Of a stretch of DNA of 64,000 bases, positions 38,512-47,532 are shown piece after piece (within the stretch, counting starts at the first letter, position 1; each line of letters starts with the position of its first letter). Origin of the DNA: Marinobacter santoriniensis NKSG1 (lineage in GTDB: Bacteria; Pseudomonadota; Gammaproteobacteria; Pseudomonadales; Oleiphilaceae); the NCBI RefSeq assembly GCF_000347775.1, contig NZ_APAT01000019.1, positions 1 to 64,000 of the forward strand, written 5' to 3'. The position numbers and the translations under genes were made by a program. A model generated the notes under the pieces. It was not told the DNA's origin, did no database searches, and saw nothing but the letters and a program-made list of their open reading frames with translations.

Positions 38512-40938
38512 ATGCCAACGCCCACACAGCCAAGCCTGACACCGACCGTCGGTGAGCAATGCCCGGAATATCAGGTCTGGCGCAAGGGCTATGGCGTGAT
38601 CAAACACAGCGAAGCGACCTGCCGGGAAGTCATGGAACTGGCTGCCCGACTGGTCGAACAGGGGCAGCAACAGGACACCCGGGCCGTCTATCGCAAGCTG
38701 GCGGCACTGGACCGTATCGCCAGCGCCGGACTCTGGCTTGTGGTACATCTGTCGTATGCCAACCGGGTCAATCTCTCCGGCGCACCCCTGACGCCACAGG
38801 ATTTCAAACCCACTCCCCGCGGCCATGCCGGCAGTGCCCTGAATATGGTTCCGGCCTACGCCGGCTACCTGGCACTTGACGATCTGACCGGAAACACCCG
38901 CAGCTGGGTAATGGGCCAGGGACACTGCGTCGCTGCCATCGAGGCCATCAACGTCCTCACCGGAAACATCTTTCCGGAACAAAGGGAGCGCTATCAGAGT
39001 CCGGAGGGGCTGTCGCGGCTGGCCGCCGATTTCTATAGTTTCCGACAAAAACCCGACGGCTCGCTGGCTGCCCCCGCCGGTAGTCATGTCAGTGCCCAAA
39101 CCGCCGGTGCCATACTGGAAGGCGGCTATCCCGGCCTGGCTGAACTTCAGTGCGCCCATATGCCGCTCCCCGGTGAATCACTGGTTGCCATCCTTTCCGA
39201 CGGGGCCATTGACGGCGAACGGGGCAGTGACTGGATTCCACGCTGGTGGCGGGCCAGTGACTGCGGACTGGTTCTGCCTCTGCTGATCCTCAATGACAGG
39301 TGTGGCGAACCGGTCAGGGACCCGGCGACCGGGGAAGGTCTTGATGGGCTTGAGGCCGATCTGCGTTCGCGGGGCTTCGACCCCTTCCGATTCGATGGCC
39401 GGGATCCGGCGGCGTTCGTCTGCGCCCTCCACCGCATGGAGGACGCCCTCCAGATCCGCAGCGAAGCCGCGTCGCAGGGACAGACCCAATACCCGGTCAA
39501 CATGCCTTTCGGCCTGGCCCAGACCGTCAGGGGGTTCGGATTCTATGGTGCCGGAACCGAGGCCGATCACGACCTGCCATTACCCGGCAGCCCGCGAACC
39601 GATTCCCGCGCCCGGGATCTGTTCAATACCCACGCGGCCCCGTTATGGGTCGACCCGGAAGAGTTGCGCGAATCGGTTCAGCAGTTGGCTGGCCACTCCC
39701 GGCAGAATCGCCCACTGGAACGGGATCACCCGCTGGCCCTTCGCAACCCTGCGGACCCGGCGATTCCGAGACTGTCGTCATGCCGTGAGGCTCAGGCGTC
39801 TCCGATGCACGCGGTGGATCATTTCTTCACCGCTCTGGCAAAGAATAATCCGCAACTGCGGGTTCGTGTCGGCGACTCCGGCAGCCTGACAGAACACCGG
39901 CTGCCCAACGTGCTCGAGGATTTCCGGAAACGGGTCAGCCAGCCCCGCAACCCGCACGAAGACGTGCATGGCCGCATCGTTTCCGTCCGGAATGATGAGG
40001 CTGTCGTGTCCGCCTGCCTTGGCAACAAGGCCGGACTGAACCTGGTGGCGGGTGATGAGGCATTCTGCGTCAAGATTCTGGGCATCCTGCGCCAGGAACT
40101 GACCTTTGCCCGCCAGCAGAAAGAAGCGGGAAGACCGGCCCGATGGCTCGGCCTGCCCGTGATCGCAACCGCCCATACCTGGGAGAACCCCAACAACGCG
40201 ATATCCCAACAGGACACCACCTTCTGCGAGGCATTACTGGGCGAGATGGGCGATGTGTCCCGCGTTCTGTTTCCTGCCGACTACAACAGCACCCTGGCCA
40301 CCCTCCCTTCTGTCTACACCGACCGGGGCCGCATCACCGGACTGGTGGTACCGGCACAGGAGCGTCCACGGGTGTTTGATGCCAGCGAAGCGGAGAGCCT
40401 GGCCCGCAATGGTGCGCTGGTGGTGGATGAAGACACCTGCGCCGGCGAACCACTGTTGCTGATGGCCAGCGGCGCCTATCAGCTATCCGAGGCGATTCGT
40501 GCCTGCGAACGACTGCGGGAAACCGGAACGCCCTTCCGTCTGGTCTACCTTCAGGAGCCCGGTCGTTTCCGCCAGCCCCGCGATGGCTTCGAGGCTCCGT
40601 TCTGTGCCTCGGAACTGGAAAGAGAGCGGCTTTTTCCACACCGCCTGAGCTGCCGGGTGGCTCTGACTCACATGCGACCGGAAGTCTTCCGTGGCCATTT
40701 GCACCCGCTTTTCCCATCCATGGAACGATCCCGGGTACTGGGCTTCATCAATCGTGGAGGCACGCTGAATCCGGCTGGCATGCTGTTCGCGAACCAAAGT
40801 TCCTGGGGACATGTGCTGGCGGCCTGTGCGGCCATCATGGAAAAGCCGCCGGGCGAATGGTTATCGAGCGCGGAACTGGCCGCCGTCGAGGGGCGCGGGG
40901 ACCCAACGGTCATTACCCGGGGATTGCCGACCGCCTGA
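38512..40938 (+). CDS. Divergent phosphoketolase-superfamily ThDP enzyme
   Basis: ATG 38512 with GGAGG six bases upstream gives 808 residues, the normal length of xylulose-5-phosphate/fructose-6-phosphate phosphoketolases. Collinear segments include GHAGSALN (for GHWGT..LN), WVMGQGHCVAAI (for the GPGHGG region) and SHVSAQTAGAILEGGYPG (for SHVS..PGSIHEGGELG). Key motifs have changed. The ThDP-magnesium motif GDGEAETG is replaced by SDGAIDGE, and the phosphate-binding HNGxTHQ by PNNAISQQ, while a glutamate remains at NDEAV. It is therefore probably a ThDP enzyme with altered chemistry on a sugar phosphate. The neighbours give no pathway clue. Confidence 0.72.
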   Translation: MPTPTQPSLTPTVGEQCPEYQVWRKGYGVIKHSEATCREVMELAARLVEQGQQQDTRAVYRKLAALDRIASAGLWLVVHLSYANRVNLSGAPLTPQDFKPTPRGHAGSALNMVPAYAGYLALDDLTGNTRSWVMGQGHCVAAIEAINVLTGNIFPEQRERYQSPEGLSRLAADFYSFRQKPDGSLAAPAGSHVSAQTAGAILEGGYPGLAELQCAHMPLPGESLVAILSDGAIDGERGSDWIPRWWRASDCGLVLPLLILNDRCGEPVRDPATGEGLDGLEADLRSRGFDPFRFDGRDPAAFVCALHRMEDALQIRSEAASQGQTQYPVNMPFGLAQTVRGFGFYGAGTEADHDLPLPGSPRTDSRARDLFNTHAAPLWVDPEELRESVQQLAGHSRQNRPLERDHPLALRNPADPAIPRLSSCREAQASPMHAVDHFFTALAKNNPQLRVRVGDSGSLTEHRLPNVLEDFRKRVSQPRNPHEDVHGRIVSVRNDEAVVSACLGNKAGLNLVAGDEAFCVKILGILRQELTFARQQKEAGRPARWLGLPVIATAHTWENPNNAISQQDTTFCEALLGEMGDVSRVLFPADYNSTLATLPSVYTDRGRITGLVVPAQERPRVFDASEAESLARNGALVVDEDTCAGEPLLLMASGAYQLSEAIRACERLRETGTPFRLVYLQEPGRFRQPRDGFEAPFCASELERERLFPHRLSCRVALTHMRPEVFRGHLHPLFPSMERSRVLGFINRGGTLNPAGMLFANQSSWGHVLAACAAIMEKPPGEWLSSAELAAVEGRGDPTVITRGLPTA

Positions 40939-40958
40939 GGAAGAGAGCAGGCCCGGCC

Positions 40959-40987
40959 AAAAAAAAGGGGAGCAACCCGCTCCCCTT
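40959..40987 (-). terminator. Terminator between the phosphoketolase-like and Yip1 genes
   Basis: The stem GGGGAGC/GCTCCCC (40967-40973 with 40979-40985) with a 5-nt loop has eight A residues on the left, giving a U8 tract on the minus strand, so it is a strong terminator for the Yip1 gene. On the plus strand it is followed by TTCTT, a weaker signal for the phosphoketolase-like gene. Confidence 0.85.
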
Positions 40988-41012
40988 CTTCGTGAGTGAT
41001 GGTCCCGGGGGA

Positions 41013-41624
41013 CTAACCGCTGACAAACACCGGACCGATCCCCATATTCCAGATAATCGCGGAACCGGCCCTCGTGGAAACCAGAATCACCAGTGCAACG
41101 GTTAGCAGGGCGCCACCGTACATGACCGCCTGTTCCTTCTCGATGCCCATGACAATGGGCAGGCCGTCATACATCAACCAGGCGCCGTAGCAGGCCGCCA
41201 CCAGAAACACCAGCGCATTGAACCACGGTACCGGATACAGTAGCGCAAATCCGGCGAGGAACAGCGGCGTACACGAATAGGCCGCCAGGGCAATGCCGTT
41301 GGAAGGCACATGCTCCTCTTTGGCACCGTAGGTGCGCGCCATCCAGTTAATGGCATAGCCGAGGGCAAAGACCCCGACCAGCATGGATATGTAGGTCAGC
41401 ACACTCAGCTGCATGGCGCTGATTTCCGTCAGCTTGATCAGCCGCTCATTGCCGATCGTCCAGCCGAAATGGGCGGTGGAGATATAAGCGCATACCGGGC
41501 CAATCAGGGCCAGAATCGCCACATAGGCCACATAGACCCGCCGTGGAGTTTCATGTTCTTTACGTATGGTCACCCACTCGTCATCGGGGTGTGTGAACAT
41601 TCCGAACGCGTGTGACAGGAGCAT
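41013..41624 (-). CDS. Yip1-domain inner-membrane protein
   Basis: ATG 41624, with GAGGGGG before it, gives 203 residues starting MLLSHAFGMFTHPDDEW. Five hydrophobic segments follow, including the YIP1-type stretch SCTPLFLAGFALLYPVPWFNALVFLVAACYG, written here only in outline: polar entry near residue 115, then two adjacent membrane helices. Bacterial Yip1 proteins are integral membrane proteins of unknown role. It is monocistronic, bounded by a strong terminator downstream and a 144-nt gap upstream. Confidence 0.78.
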   Translation of the reverse strand: MLLSHAFGMFTHPDDEWVTIRKEHETPRRVYVAYVAILALIGPVCAYISTAHFGWTIGNERLIKLTEISAMQLSVLTYISMLVGVFALGYAINWMARTYGAKEEHVPSNGIALAAYSCTPLFLAGFALLYPVPWFNALVFLVAACYGAWLMYDGLPIVMGIEKEQAVMYGGALLTVALVILVSTRAGSAIIWNMGIGPVFVSG

Positions 41625-41768
41625 GGATACCCCCTCTTCTTGCTGTTTTTGGGTCAGGGACGACCGGTCAGCAGCACACCTCCGGCACATCCCTTTCATT
41701 AACTATAGTCAAGAACAGGGGGCGAAACAGAACGGACTGATGATATTTTGTTCAGTCGATGCCCGGTT

Positions 41769-42350
41769 TCATACAGTTTGGTTCTGACGGGGATCCGTCT
41801 GGGCGACCCAGGGCTTGTCCTTACGGGCATCCCGGAACGCAACGAGGCTTTCAACACCGCTGAAATCAACGATATCGCGAAAATCGAGCCAGTCCACCAG
41901 ACAGTAGAGGCAAATAGCAGGATAGTCCCAGGTTTCAAAGCCGCCGTCATCAACCTGAGCCGCCAGGGTCCGGAGCGTCGTCATGATCCGCTCGCGCTGG
42001 AGATTGAAGAACATGATATCGGCATCAACGTCGACACCGGATTTTTTGGACAGCAGAAGCGTCACCGCCGAATCGTTCGCCGCATCGACCAGAGTCAACT
42101 GGTTTTCCTGGTCCCAAGTCAGGGGATCACGATTCTGTTTGGCACTGAGATATCTGGCAATGATCCGGGAATCGAAGAGTTCCTGACCGTCATCCTCGAT
42201 CATCGGGATTTTCAGGGCAGGATTGTTACGACGCAGTTCGTCCCGACCCTCGCCGTAGATATCGAGATTGACGAACTCATAAGGATCCTCCCCGAGCAGA
42301 ATGCGAATGCGCCTGACATAAGGGGAGGTGGTGGATCCGATCAGTTTCAT
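41769..42350 (-). CDS. Glutathione S-transferase family protein
   Basis: The 193-residue protein has a thioredoxin-fold N-terminal domain beginning MKLIGSTTSPYVRRIRILLG, with the active-site serine position in STTSPYVRR. IPMIEDDGQELFDSRIIARYL gives the glutathione-binding proline and DS pair. The helical C-terminal domain follows. It may conjugate glutathione or reduce disulfides; no substrate can be read off. It lies 14 nt downstream of alanine dehydrogenase on the same strand, with GGAG before the start, so the two are probably co-transcribed. Confidence 0.88.
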   Translation of the reverse strand: MKLIGSTTSPYVRRIRILLGEDPYEFVNLDIYGEGRDELRRNNPALKIPMIEDDGQELFDSRIIARYLSAKQNRDPLTWDQENQLTLVDAANDSAVTLLLSKKSGVDVDADIMFFNLQRERIMTTLRTLAAQVDDGGFETWDYPAICLYCLVDWLDFRDIVDFSGVESLVAFRDARKDKPWVAQTDPRQNQTV

Positions 42351-42364
42351 GACTGCTCCGGTTT

Positions 42365-43483
42365 TCAGCTTCCCAGAAGGGACTCTGGATCTGTGTATGG
42401 ATACCCGGTGGCTTCCGCCACTTCCCTGTAGGTCACCTTGCCAGCCATCACATTCAGGCCGGCCATCAGATGCGGGTCCTCTCTCATCGCCTGTTCGGCC
42501 CCCTTGTTCGCCAGCGCAGCGATGAACGGCAGGGTGGCGTTATTCAGGGCGAGCGTGGAGGTCCGTGCGACTGCACCGGGCATGTTTGCCACGCAGTAAT
42601 GTACCACACCATCGACCACGTACGTGGGGTTGTCATGGGTGGTCGGTTTCGAAGTCTCCGCACAGCCCCCCTGATCAATGGCAACGTCAACGATCACACT
42701 CCCCTCGGGCATCCTTCGGATCATGTCACGGGTAATCAGTTTGGGCGCGGAGGCTCCGGGAATCAGTACACTGCCGATGACCAGATCCGACCCCACGATC
42801 GCTTCGTCCAGAGCATGGGCCGTGGAAAACAGCGTGGTTATGCGGTTGCCATAGTGGTGATCGAGCTGCCTCAGGACGTCCATGCTCCGATCAATCACCG
42901 TGACATGAGCCCCCAGACCAATGGCCATGGCCACCGCGTTCTGACCTACAACGCCGCCACCGACGACTGTCACTCTGGCCGGACTGACGCCCGGGACACC
43001 ACCGAGAAGCACGCCCCGGCCGCCCAGATACTTCTCCAGACAGTGTGCCCCCGCCTGAATGGACATCCGACCTGCCACCTCGGACATCGGCGCCAGTAAC
43101 GGCAAATGGCCCGCCCGATCCGTCACGGTTTCATAGGCAATGCAGGTCGCTCCCGACGCCACCAGGTCATCCGTCTGCGCCTGGTCCGGAGCAAGATGGA
43201 GGTAGGTGAACAAGGTTTGCCCCTCCCGCAGGAGGGCGCGCTCTGCGGGCTGGGGTTCCTTGACCTTGACCACCAGCTCCGCCTGCTCGAAAACGTCCTC
43301 TGCGCTGTCAACAATCCGGGCACCGGCCTGTCGGTAGTCGTCGTCGGAGAATCCACTGGGGGCACCGGCACCCTGCTGCACACACACATCATGCCCGTGG
43401 CTGTACAACTCGTGAACCGACGCCGGCGTCATGCCGACACGATACTCGTGATTCTTGATTTCCCGGGGTACACCAACTTTCAT
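42365..43483 (-). CDS. ald: Alanine dehydrogenase
   Basis: ATG 43483 gives 372 residues beginning [20 protein letters not shown], the diagnostic N-terminus. The lysine and histidine of the active site appear in VVKVKEPQ and TYLHLAPD, and the NAD-binding loop is [21 protein letters not shown] (near residue 170, outer residues only). It reversibly deaminates L-alanine to pyruvate and ammonia with NAD. GGGAG precedes the start. The GST gene follows directly. Confidence 0.95.
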   Translation of the reverse strand: MKVGVPREIKNHEYRVGMTPASVHELYSHGHDVCVQQGAGAPSGFSDDDYRQAGARIVDSAEDVFEQAELVVKVKEPQPAERALLREGQTLFTYLHLAPDQAQTDDLVASGATCIAYETVTDRAGHLPLLAPMSEVAGRMSIQAGAHCLEKYLGGRGVLLGGVPGVSPARVTVVGGGVVGQNAVAMAIGLGAHVTVIDRSMDVLRQLDHHYGNRITTLFSTAHALDEAIVGSDLVIGSVLIPGASAPKLITRDMIRRMPEGSVIVDVAIDQGGCAETSKPTTHDNPTYVVDGVVHYCVANMPGAVARTSTLALNNATLPFIAALANKGAEQAMREDPHLMAGLNVMAGKVTYREVAEATGYPYTDPESLLGS

Positions 43484-43579
43484 GAACACGCTCCCACGAT
43501 CCGTTCCGAATTTCGCAAACTCTGCTCATCCAGTGTAGTCAAAAGACGGGCGCCCGATGCAGGGGACGTATCCGTACTT

Positions 43580-44278
43580 TTACAGGGTGCCCGCGACCGT
43601 ATTCCGGACCTCGTCCATCAGGGTTTCCAGAGGCTTGTCACCGACCGTTACCGGCGGATGGATCACGATGTGGATATCGCCGCTGCTGAATGCCGCGTGG
43701 CCCTTGGGCAAACGGTCATGGGATCCGCGAATGGTGACCGGAAGTATGGGAAGACCGCCATCCCGGGCAATCACGAAGCCACCGCGTTTGAACGGGAGCA
43801 ACCGACCGTCCCACGACCGGGTGCCCTCAGGAAACAACAGGATACCGGTCCCGTCCGGCAACTGGGCGACGCCCTGCTTGATGCTCTCGAGGGCATCCGA
43901 ACCTTTTGACCGATCAATGAACAGGTTCCGGGAGGTTTCAAGCGCCAGGCCGAACAATGGAACTTTCCGCAACTCCTTCTTGATGACCCACCGGTACTGC
44001 AGACCCAGCGCGAGCACCAGTGCCGGAGGGTCGAAATACGAAGCATGGTTGCTGAGGATGACATAGCGCTCGCCTGGCCGGATATGTTCCCGTCCACTCA
44101 CCCGCAGGCGGATGCCGCAAACCTTCAGGATGCACCAGGCGTAAATCTGGGTGCCATGGAACGCCGCGTCCCCACGCTTGCCGACAAGCGCAGCCACGAC
44201 AATGGGAAGAAACAGAATCAGGGTGAGAAGGATGGCCCAGAAGAAAATCCAGACAGTCTTCAAAACTCGCAGCGGCAT
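43580..44278 (-). CDS. plsC: 1-acyl-sn-glycerol-3-phosphate acyltransferase
   Basis: ATG 44278 (GGAAGG upstream) gives 232 residues with an N-terminal membrane segment (about 5-28). The acyltransferase motifs NHASYFDP (NHxxxxD, near residue 80) and FPEGTRSWDGR (near residue 150) are intact. It acylates lysophosphatidic acid to phosphatidic acid in phospholipid synthesis. Several paralogues are usual, so this may not be the only PlsC. It lies between the cold-shock gene terminator and ald on the minus strand. Confidence 0.92.
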   Translation of the reverse strand: MPLRVLKTVWIFFWAILLTLILFLPIVVAALVGKRGDAAFHGTQIYAWCILKVCGIRLRVSGREHIRPGERYVILSNHASYFDPPALVLALGLQYRWVIKKELRKVPLFGLALETSRNLFIDRSKGSDALESIKQGVAQLPDGTGILLFPEGTRSWDGRLLPFKRGGFVIARDGGLPILPVTIRGSHDRLPKGHAAFSSGDIHIVIHPPVTVGDKPLETLMDEVRNTVAGTL

Positions 44279-44356
44279 GAAACCTTCCCGTGTATCTCGA
44301 CAACCAATTAAACGAGCAACCGGGAAAGAAAGATTACACAGTCTTTTAAAAATCAC

Positions 44357-44384
44357 AAAAAAAGGCAGCCGAAGCTGCCTTTTT
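44357..44384. terminator. Terminator of the cold-shock gene (both strands)
   Basis: The stem GGCAGC/GCTGCC (44364-44369 with 44374-44379) has a CGAA loop, read as UUCG on the minus strand, a very stable tetraloop. Seven A residues on the left give the U tract for minus-strand RNA, and TTTTT on the right serves the plus strand. It lies 24 nt past the cold-shock gene stop. Confidence 0.92.
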
Positions 44385-44407
44385 GATGTTGCCGAAGCCG
44401 TCAGGGC

Positions 44408-44614
44408 TTACAGGGCAACAACGTTCTCCGCCTGAGGACCTTTCTGGCCCTGAGTCACGGTGAACTCGACCTGCTGGCCTTCGGCCAGGGTCTTGAAGCC
44501 AGAGCCCTGAATGGCGCTGTAGTGAACAAATACGTCCGGGCCGCCTTCACGAGTGATAAAGCCAAAGCCTTTTGCTTCGTTGAAGAACTTAACAGTACCG
44601 GTAACAGTAGACAT
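44408..44614 (-). CDS. CspA-family cold-shock protein
   Basis: ATG 44614 gives a 68-residue single cold-shock domain with both RNA-binding motifs, KGFGFI (RNP1, near residue 16) and DVFVHY (RNP2, near residue 28). It acts as a single-strand nucleic-acid-binding RNA chaperone. Standard length. The gene has its own promoter about 170 bp upstream and hence a leader of about 160 nt, typical for cold-inducible csp genes. A strong terminator follows. Confidence 0.95.
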   Translation of the reverse strand: MSTVTGTVKFFNEAKGFGFITREGGPDVFVHYSAIQGSGFKTLAEGQQVEFTVTQGQKGPQAENVVAL

Positions 44615-44780
44615 ACTTAAATTTCCTGAAATCAATCATATACTCTGCCGCCATACGCCTTGTGCGTCTGGTCAGCGTTTGCGGAAAAACAGAACTCGCG
44701 GAATCAAAAACAGGACGGCACTACTGACTACAGGTACGTCTTATTCATGAAATGCTTTACTAATCTTTCCTTGAGAACTC

Positions 44781-44809
44781 ACTCTACTCGGGAATTCGGG
44801 AATTGCCAA
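44781..44809 (-). promoter_or_regulatory. Promoter of the cold-shock gene with long leader
   Basis: On the minus strand TTGGCA (44804-44809) and TAGAGT (44781-44786) are separated by exactly 17 bp. A transcript from here has a leader of roughly 160 nt before the start at 44614. The stretch 44615-44922 (308 nt) contains only this promoter, the leader and the end of fadE. Confidence 0.6.
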
Positions 44810-44922
44810 GGGAATTTTCGAACATTTGTATAGGTACTGATACCCATGGCACCACCTGGCCCCGATGGCAAGGCGGGCACCCCTGTGTGCACCGCCAGGA
44901 CCACCGGGAAACACCCGCCGGA

Positions 44923-47373
44923 TCAGGCGGGATTATGGTCAATCAACGTATCCTTGTTGCGGGCGAACTCATCGAAGGGAAAGTCGTCCACCGTCAGCAT
45001 TTCCAGCACGACCTGCTCGTACTCGCGCATGAAATCGGCTTCTTCCTTCGTGAACACGCCTGCCTCCAGTGCGGCATCAAAGCGCTCTTCAGGGTGTAAC
45101 GCCGTCATTGGCAACTCGCCCTTCGCGTAGGCCTTGGTTGCCTTGCGGTAGAGCTGTTCCGCCTTGTCGTAGTCCTTCAACAGCGCATTGTAACGGGCTA
45201 CCGGGTTCTCCACGTCACCCTCCCCTTCGCTGGTCCAGATACTGGCCAGCAGACGGTTCCGGATGGGCGTATCGGTAGTAATGAACCTGGCCAACTTCCT
45301 CGCCAGATCATCGCCGGGCGCATGCCAGCGCCGACCCAGAGGCAAGGTGACGGCCCGAAGCACCAGGGCCACCGCCCGGTTCGGAAGATTCTGGAGAAAT
45401 TCATCCAGTGCGGATTCGGTGCGATGCAGCAGCAGCTCCATGCTGTACGCCATCACTTCCTTCTCTCCGGCCACTGGCTGGTTTTCGTGCCAGTCTTTGA
45501 GCACCATCGAGGCCAGATAGAGGTTCGACAGCATGTCCCCGAGACGGGCCGAAATCAGCTCACGCATCTTGAGTTCGCTGCCCAGCGTTGTCATGGCCGC
45601 ATCGGAGCAGAGACCGAAGGCCGCGCTGAACCGTGCCACCGCCTGCGCATAGCGGCGACTGGCACTGTCAAACGGGACATCCGCGTGGCCCAGGCCCAGC
45701 GCCTGCGTGAAGGCCCGGGCAGCATTGCCGAAAATCAACCCGGCGTGACCGAAAAACGCCTTGTCGAAGGCCCGGATGTCGTCGTTGTCTTTCGCCGCCA
45801 ACTCCTCGAGTACGTACGGATGGCAGCGAATCGCGCCCTGCCCGAAGATCATCAGGCTCCGGGTCATGATGTTGGCACCTTCCACGGTAATGGAAACCGC
45901 TGCGCCACTGTAGCCAATGCCGAGATAGTTTCGTGGGCCCAGGGTCACCGTCTTGCCACCGTGGACATCCATGGCGTCGGACAGGACGCCTCGCTGGAAC
46001 TCGGTCAGGTGATATTTCAGAATTGCCGACGGCACCGCGGGTTTCTGTCCGTTGTCGATCATGTTGGCAGTGTGGTTCACCGCCGCCTGCGAGATGTAGG
46101 TCTTCGCCGCAATGCGGGCCAGCGGCTCCTGAACACCTTCCATCTCCGCCACCGGTGTATTGAACTGGCGGCGAATTCGCGTGAATCCGCCGGCGGTACC
46201 AACGGAATAGGCCGCAGCACCGGCTGCGCCCGAGGGCAGCGTGATACAGCGCCCTACCGACAGACACTCCACGAGCATCCGCCAGCCCTGGCCGGCCATT
46301 TCCTGACCGCCAATAATGTAATCCAGAGGGATGAACACATCCTTGCCACGAATCGGGCCATTCAGGAACGGCGTACCGATCGGGCAGTGACGGCGCCCGA
46401 TCTCCATGCCCTCGGTATCCCGGGGAATCAGGGCACAGGTGATGCCATAGTCCCTGGTATCTCCGAGCAGTCCGTCCGGATCGAACATTCGGAATGCCAG
46501 GCCAACCACGGTGGCCACCGGCGCCAGGGTAATCCAGCGCTTCTCGAAGTTGAGCCGGATACCGAGCACCTCTTTGCCGTCCACTTCCTGCTTACAGACG
46601 ATGCCCGTATCGGGCAGGGATGTCGCATCAGACCCCGCGCGCGGACCGGTCAGGCCGAAACAGGGGATTTCCCGGCCATCAGCGAGCCTCGGCAGGTAAT
46701 ACTGCTTCTGTTCTTCGGTACCGTATTTGACCAGCAACTCGCCCGGCCCGAGCGAGTTGGGCACACCCACGGTGACCATCAGCATCTCGTTTCCGGCCAG
46801 CTTCTGCAGCACCGCTGTCTGGGCCTTGGCGGAGAACTCCAGCCCCCCATACTCCCTGGGAATGATCATGCCGAAGAACTTTTCCTTCTTCAGCAGTTCC
46901 CAGAGTTCCGGCGGCAAGTCCGCACGTTCGACGGCCACATCCCAGGCGTTGCACATCGAGATGGCCTGGGTGCACTGGTTATCGACGAAAGACTGCTCTT
47001 CCTCGGACAAGCCGTTATGGCGATTGACCAGCAGGTTCTGCCAGTCCGGGCGCCCGGTGAACAGCTCTCCGTCCCAGCCGACCGTGCCCGCTTCCAGCGC
47101 GACCTTTTCCGTGTCCGAGACTTTCGGCGCCACTTTTTTGAACATGGCAAAAATACGCGGGGTCAGCCAGCTACGGCGGAATCCGGGGAGACCGGCAACC
47201 GCCGTTACCGCAGCGCCGGCCAAAAGAACCAGGGCCAGCCATCCGGATGCGAAAATCCAGGATAAAAGGCCGACAACCACCATAACGGCGATCGCCTGAC
47301 CGGCACCGGATTCACGGCGCATTACAATCAAAAGGCCGGCCAATGCGACCAGAAACAGAATGAGAGTCATCAT
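44923..47373 (-). CDS. fadE: Acyl-CoA dehydrogenase FadE
   Basis: ATG 47373 gives 816 residues, the length of the unusual long FadE type of gammaproteobacteria (E. coli about 814). Two N-terminal membrane segments (residues about 2-55) precede the dehydrogenase core, which contains FGLTGPRAGSDATSLPDTG near residue 260 and MDVHGGKTVTLGPRNYLG near residue 470. It catalyses the first oxidation of beta-oxidation with FAD. An inverted repeat lies about 95 bp upstream. The next gene upstream, rapA, ends 159 nt away. Confidence 0.95.
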   Translation of the reverse strand: MMTLILFLVALAGLLIVMRRESGAGQAIAVMVVVGLLSWIFASGWLALVLLAGAAVTAVAGLPGFRRSWLTPRIFAMFKKVAPKVSDTEKVALEAGTVGWDGELFTGRPDWQNLLVNRHNGLSEEEQSFVDNQCTQAISMCNAWDVAVERADLPPELWELLKKEKFFGMIIPREYGGLEFSAKAQTAVLQKLAGNEMLMVTVGVPNSLGPGELLVKYGTEEQKQYYLPRLADGREIPCFGLTGPRAGSDATSLPDTGIVCKQEVDGKEVLGIRLNFEKRWITLAPVATVVGLAFRMFDPDGLLGDTRDYGITCALIPRDTEGMEIGRRHCPIGTPFLNGPIRGKDVFIPLDYIIGGQEMAGQGWRMLVECLSVGRCITLPSGAAGAAAYSVGTAGGFTRIRRQFNTPVAEMEGVQEPLARIAAKTYISQAAVNHTANMIDNGQKPAVPSAILKYHLTEFQRGVLSDAMDVHGGKTVTLGPRNYLGIGYSGAAVSITVEGANIMTRSLMIFGQGAIRCHPYVLEELAAKDNDDIRAFDKAFFGHAGLIFGNAARAFTQALGLGHADVPFDSASRRYAQAVARFSAAFGLCSDAAMTTLGSELKMRELISARLGDMLSNLYLASMVLKDWHENQPVAGEKEVMAYSMELLLHRTESALDEFLQNLPNRAVALVLRAVTLPLGRRWHAPGDDLARKLARFITTDTPIRNRLLASIWTSEGEGDVENPVARYNALLKDYDKAEQLYRKATKAYAKGELPMTALHPEERFDAALEAGVFTKEEADFMREYEQVVLEMLTVDDFPFDEFARNKDTLIDHNPA

Positions 47374-47462
47374 AGGTTTTCTCTGTCCTCCATGGATTTC
47401 GAGACCCCATCCCGACCCCATGCCAGAGGCATGGAGCCCGGGGAGCACCAAGACTACACTGT

Positions 47463-47479
47463 GTTACGTTTACGGTAAC
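47463..47479. promoter_or_regulatory. Inverted repeat upstream of fadE
   Basis: GTTAC (47463-47467) and GTAAC (47475-47479) flank GTTTACG, giving a 17-bp near-palindrome about 90-105 bp before fadE. It does not match the FadR or PsrA consensus I remember. Its position fits an operator for fatty-acid control, but the regulator is unknown. Confidence 0.4.
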
Positions 47480-47532
47480 GCATCGGATGAGGCCTGACCA
47501 GCAACTGCCGCACAGTCAGAGGCTTAGCGATA

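Noticed and set aside
45322..47265. 647-codon frame antisense to fadE
   Set aside because: Mirror frame of a strong gene with low-complexity H/R/Q-rich composition.
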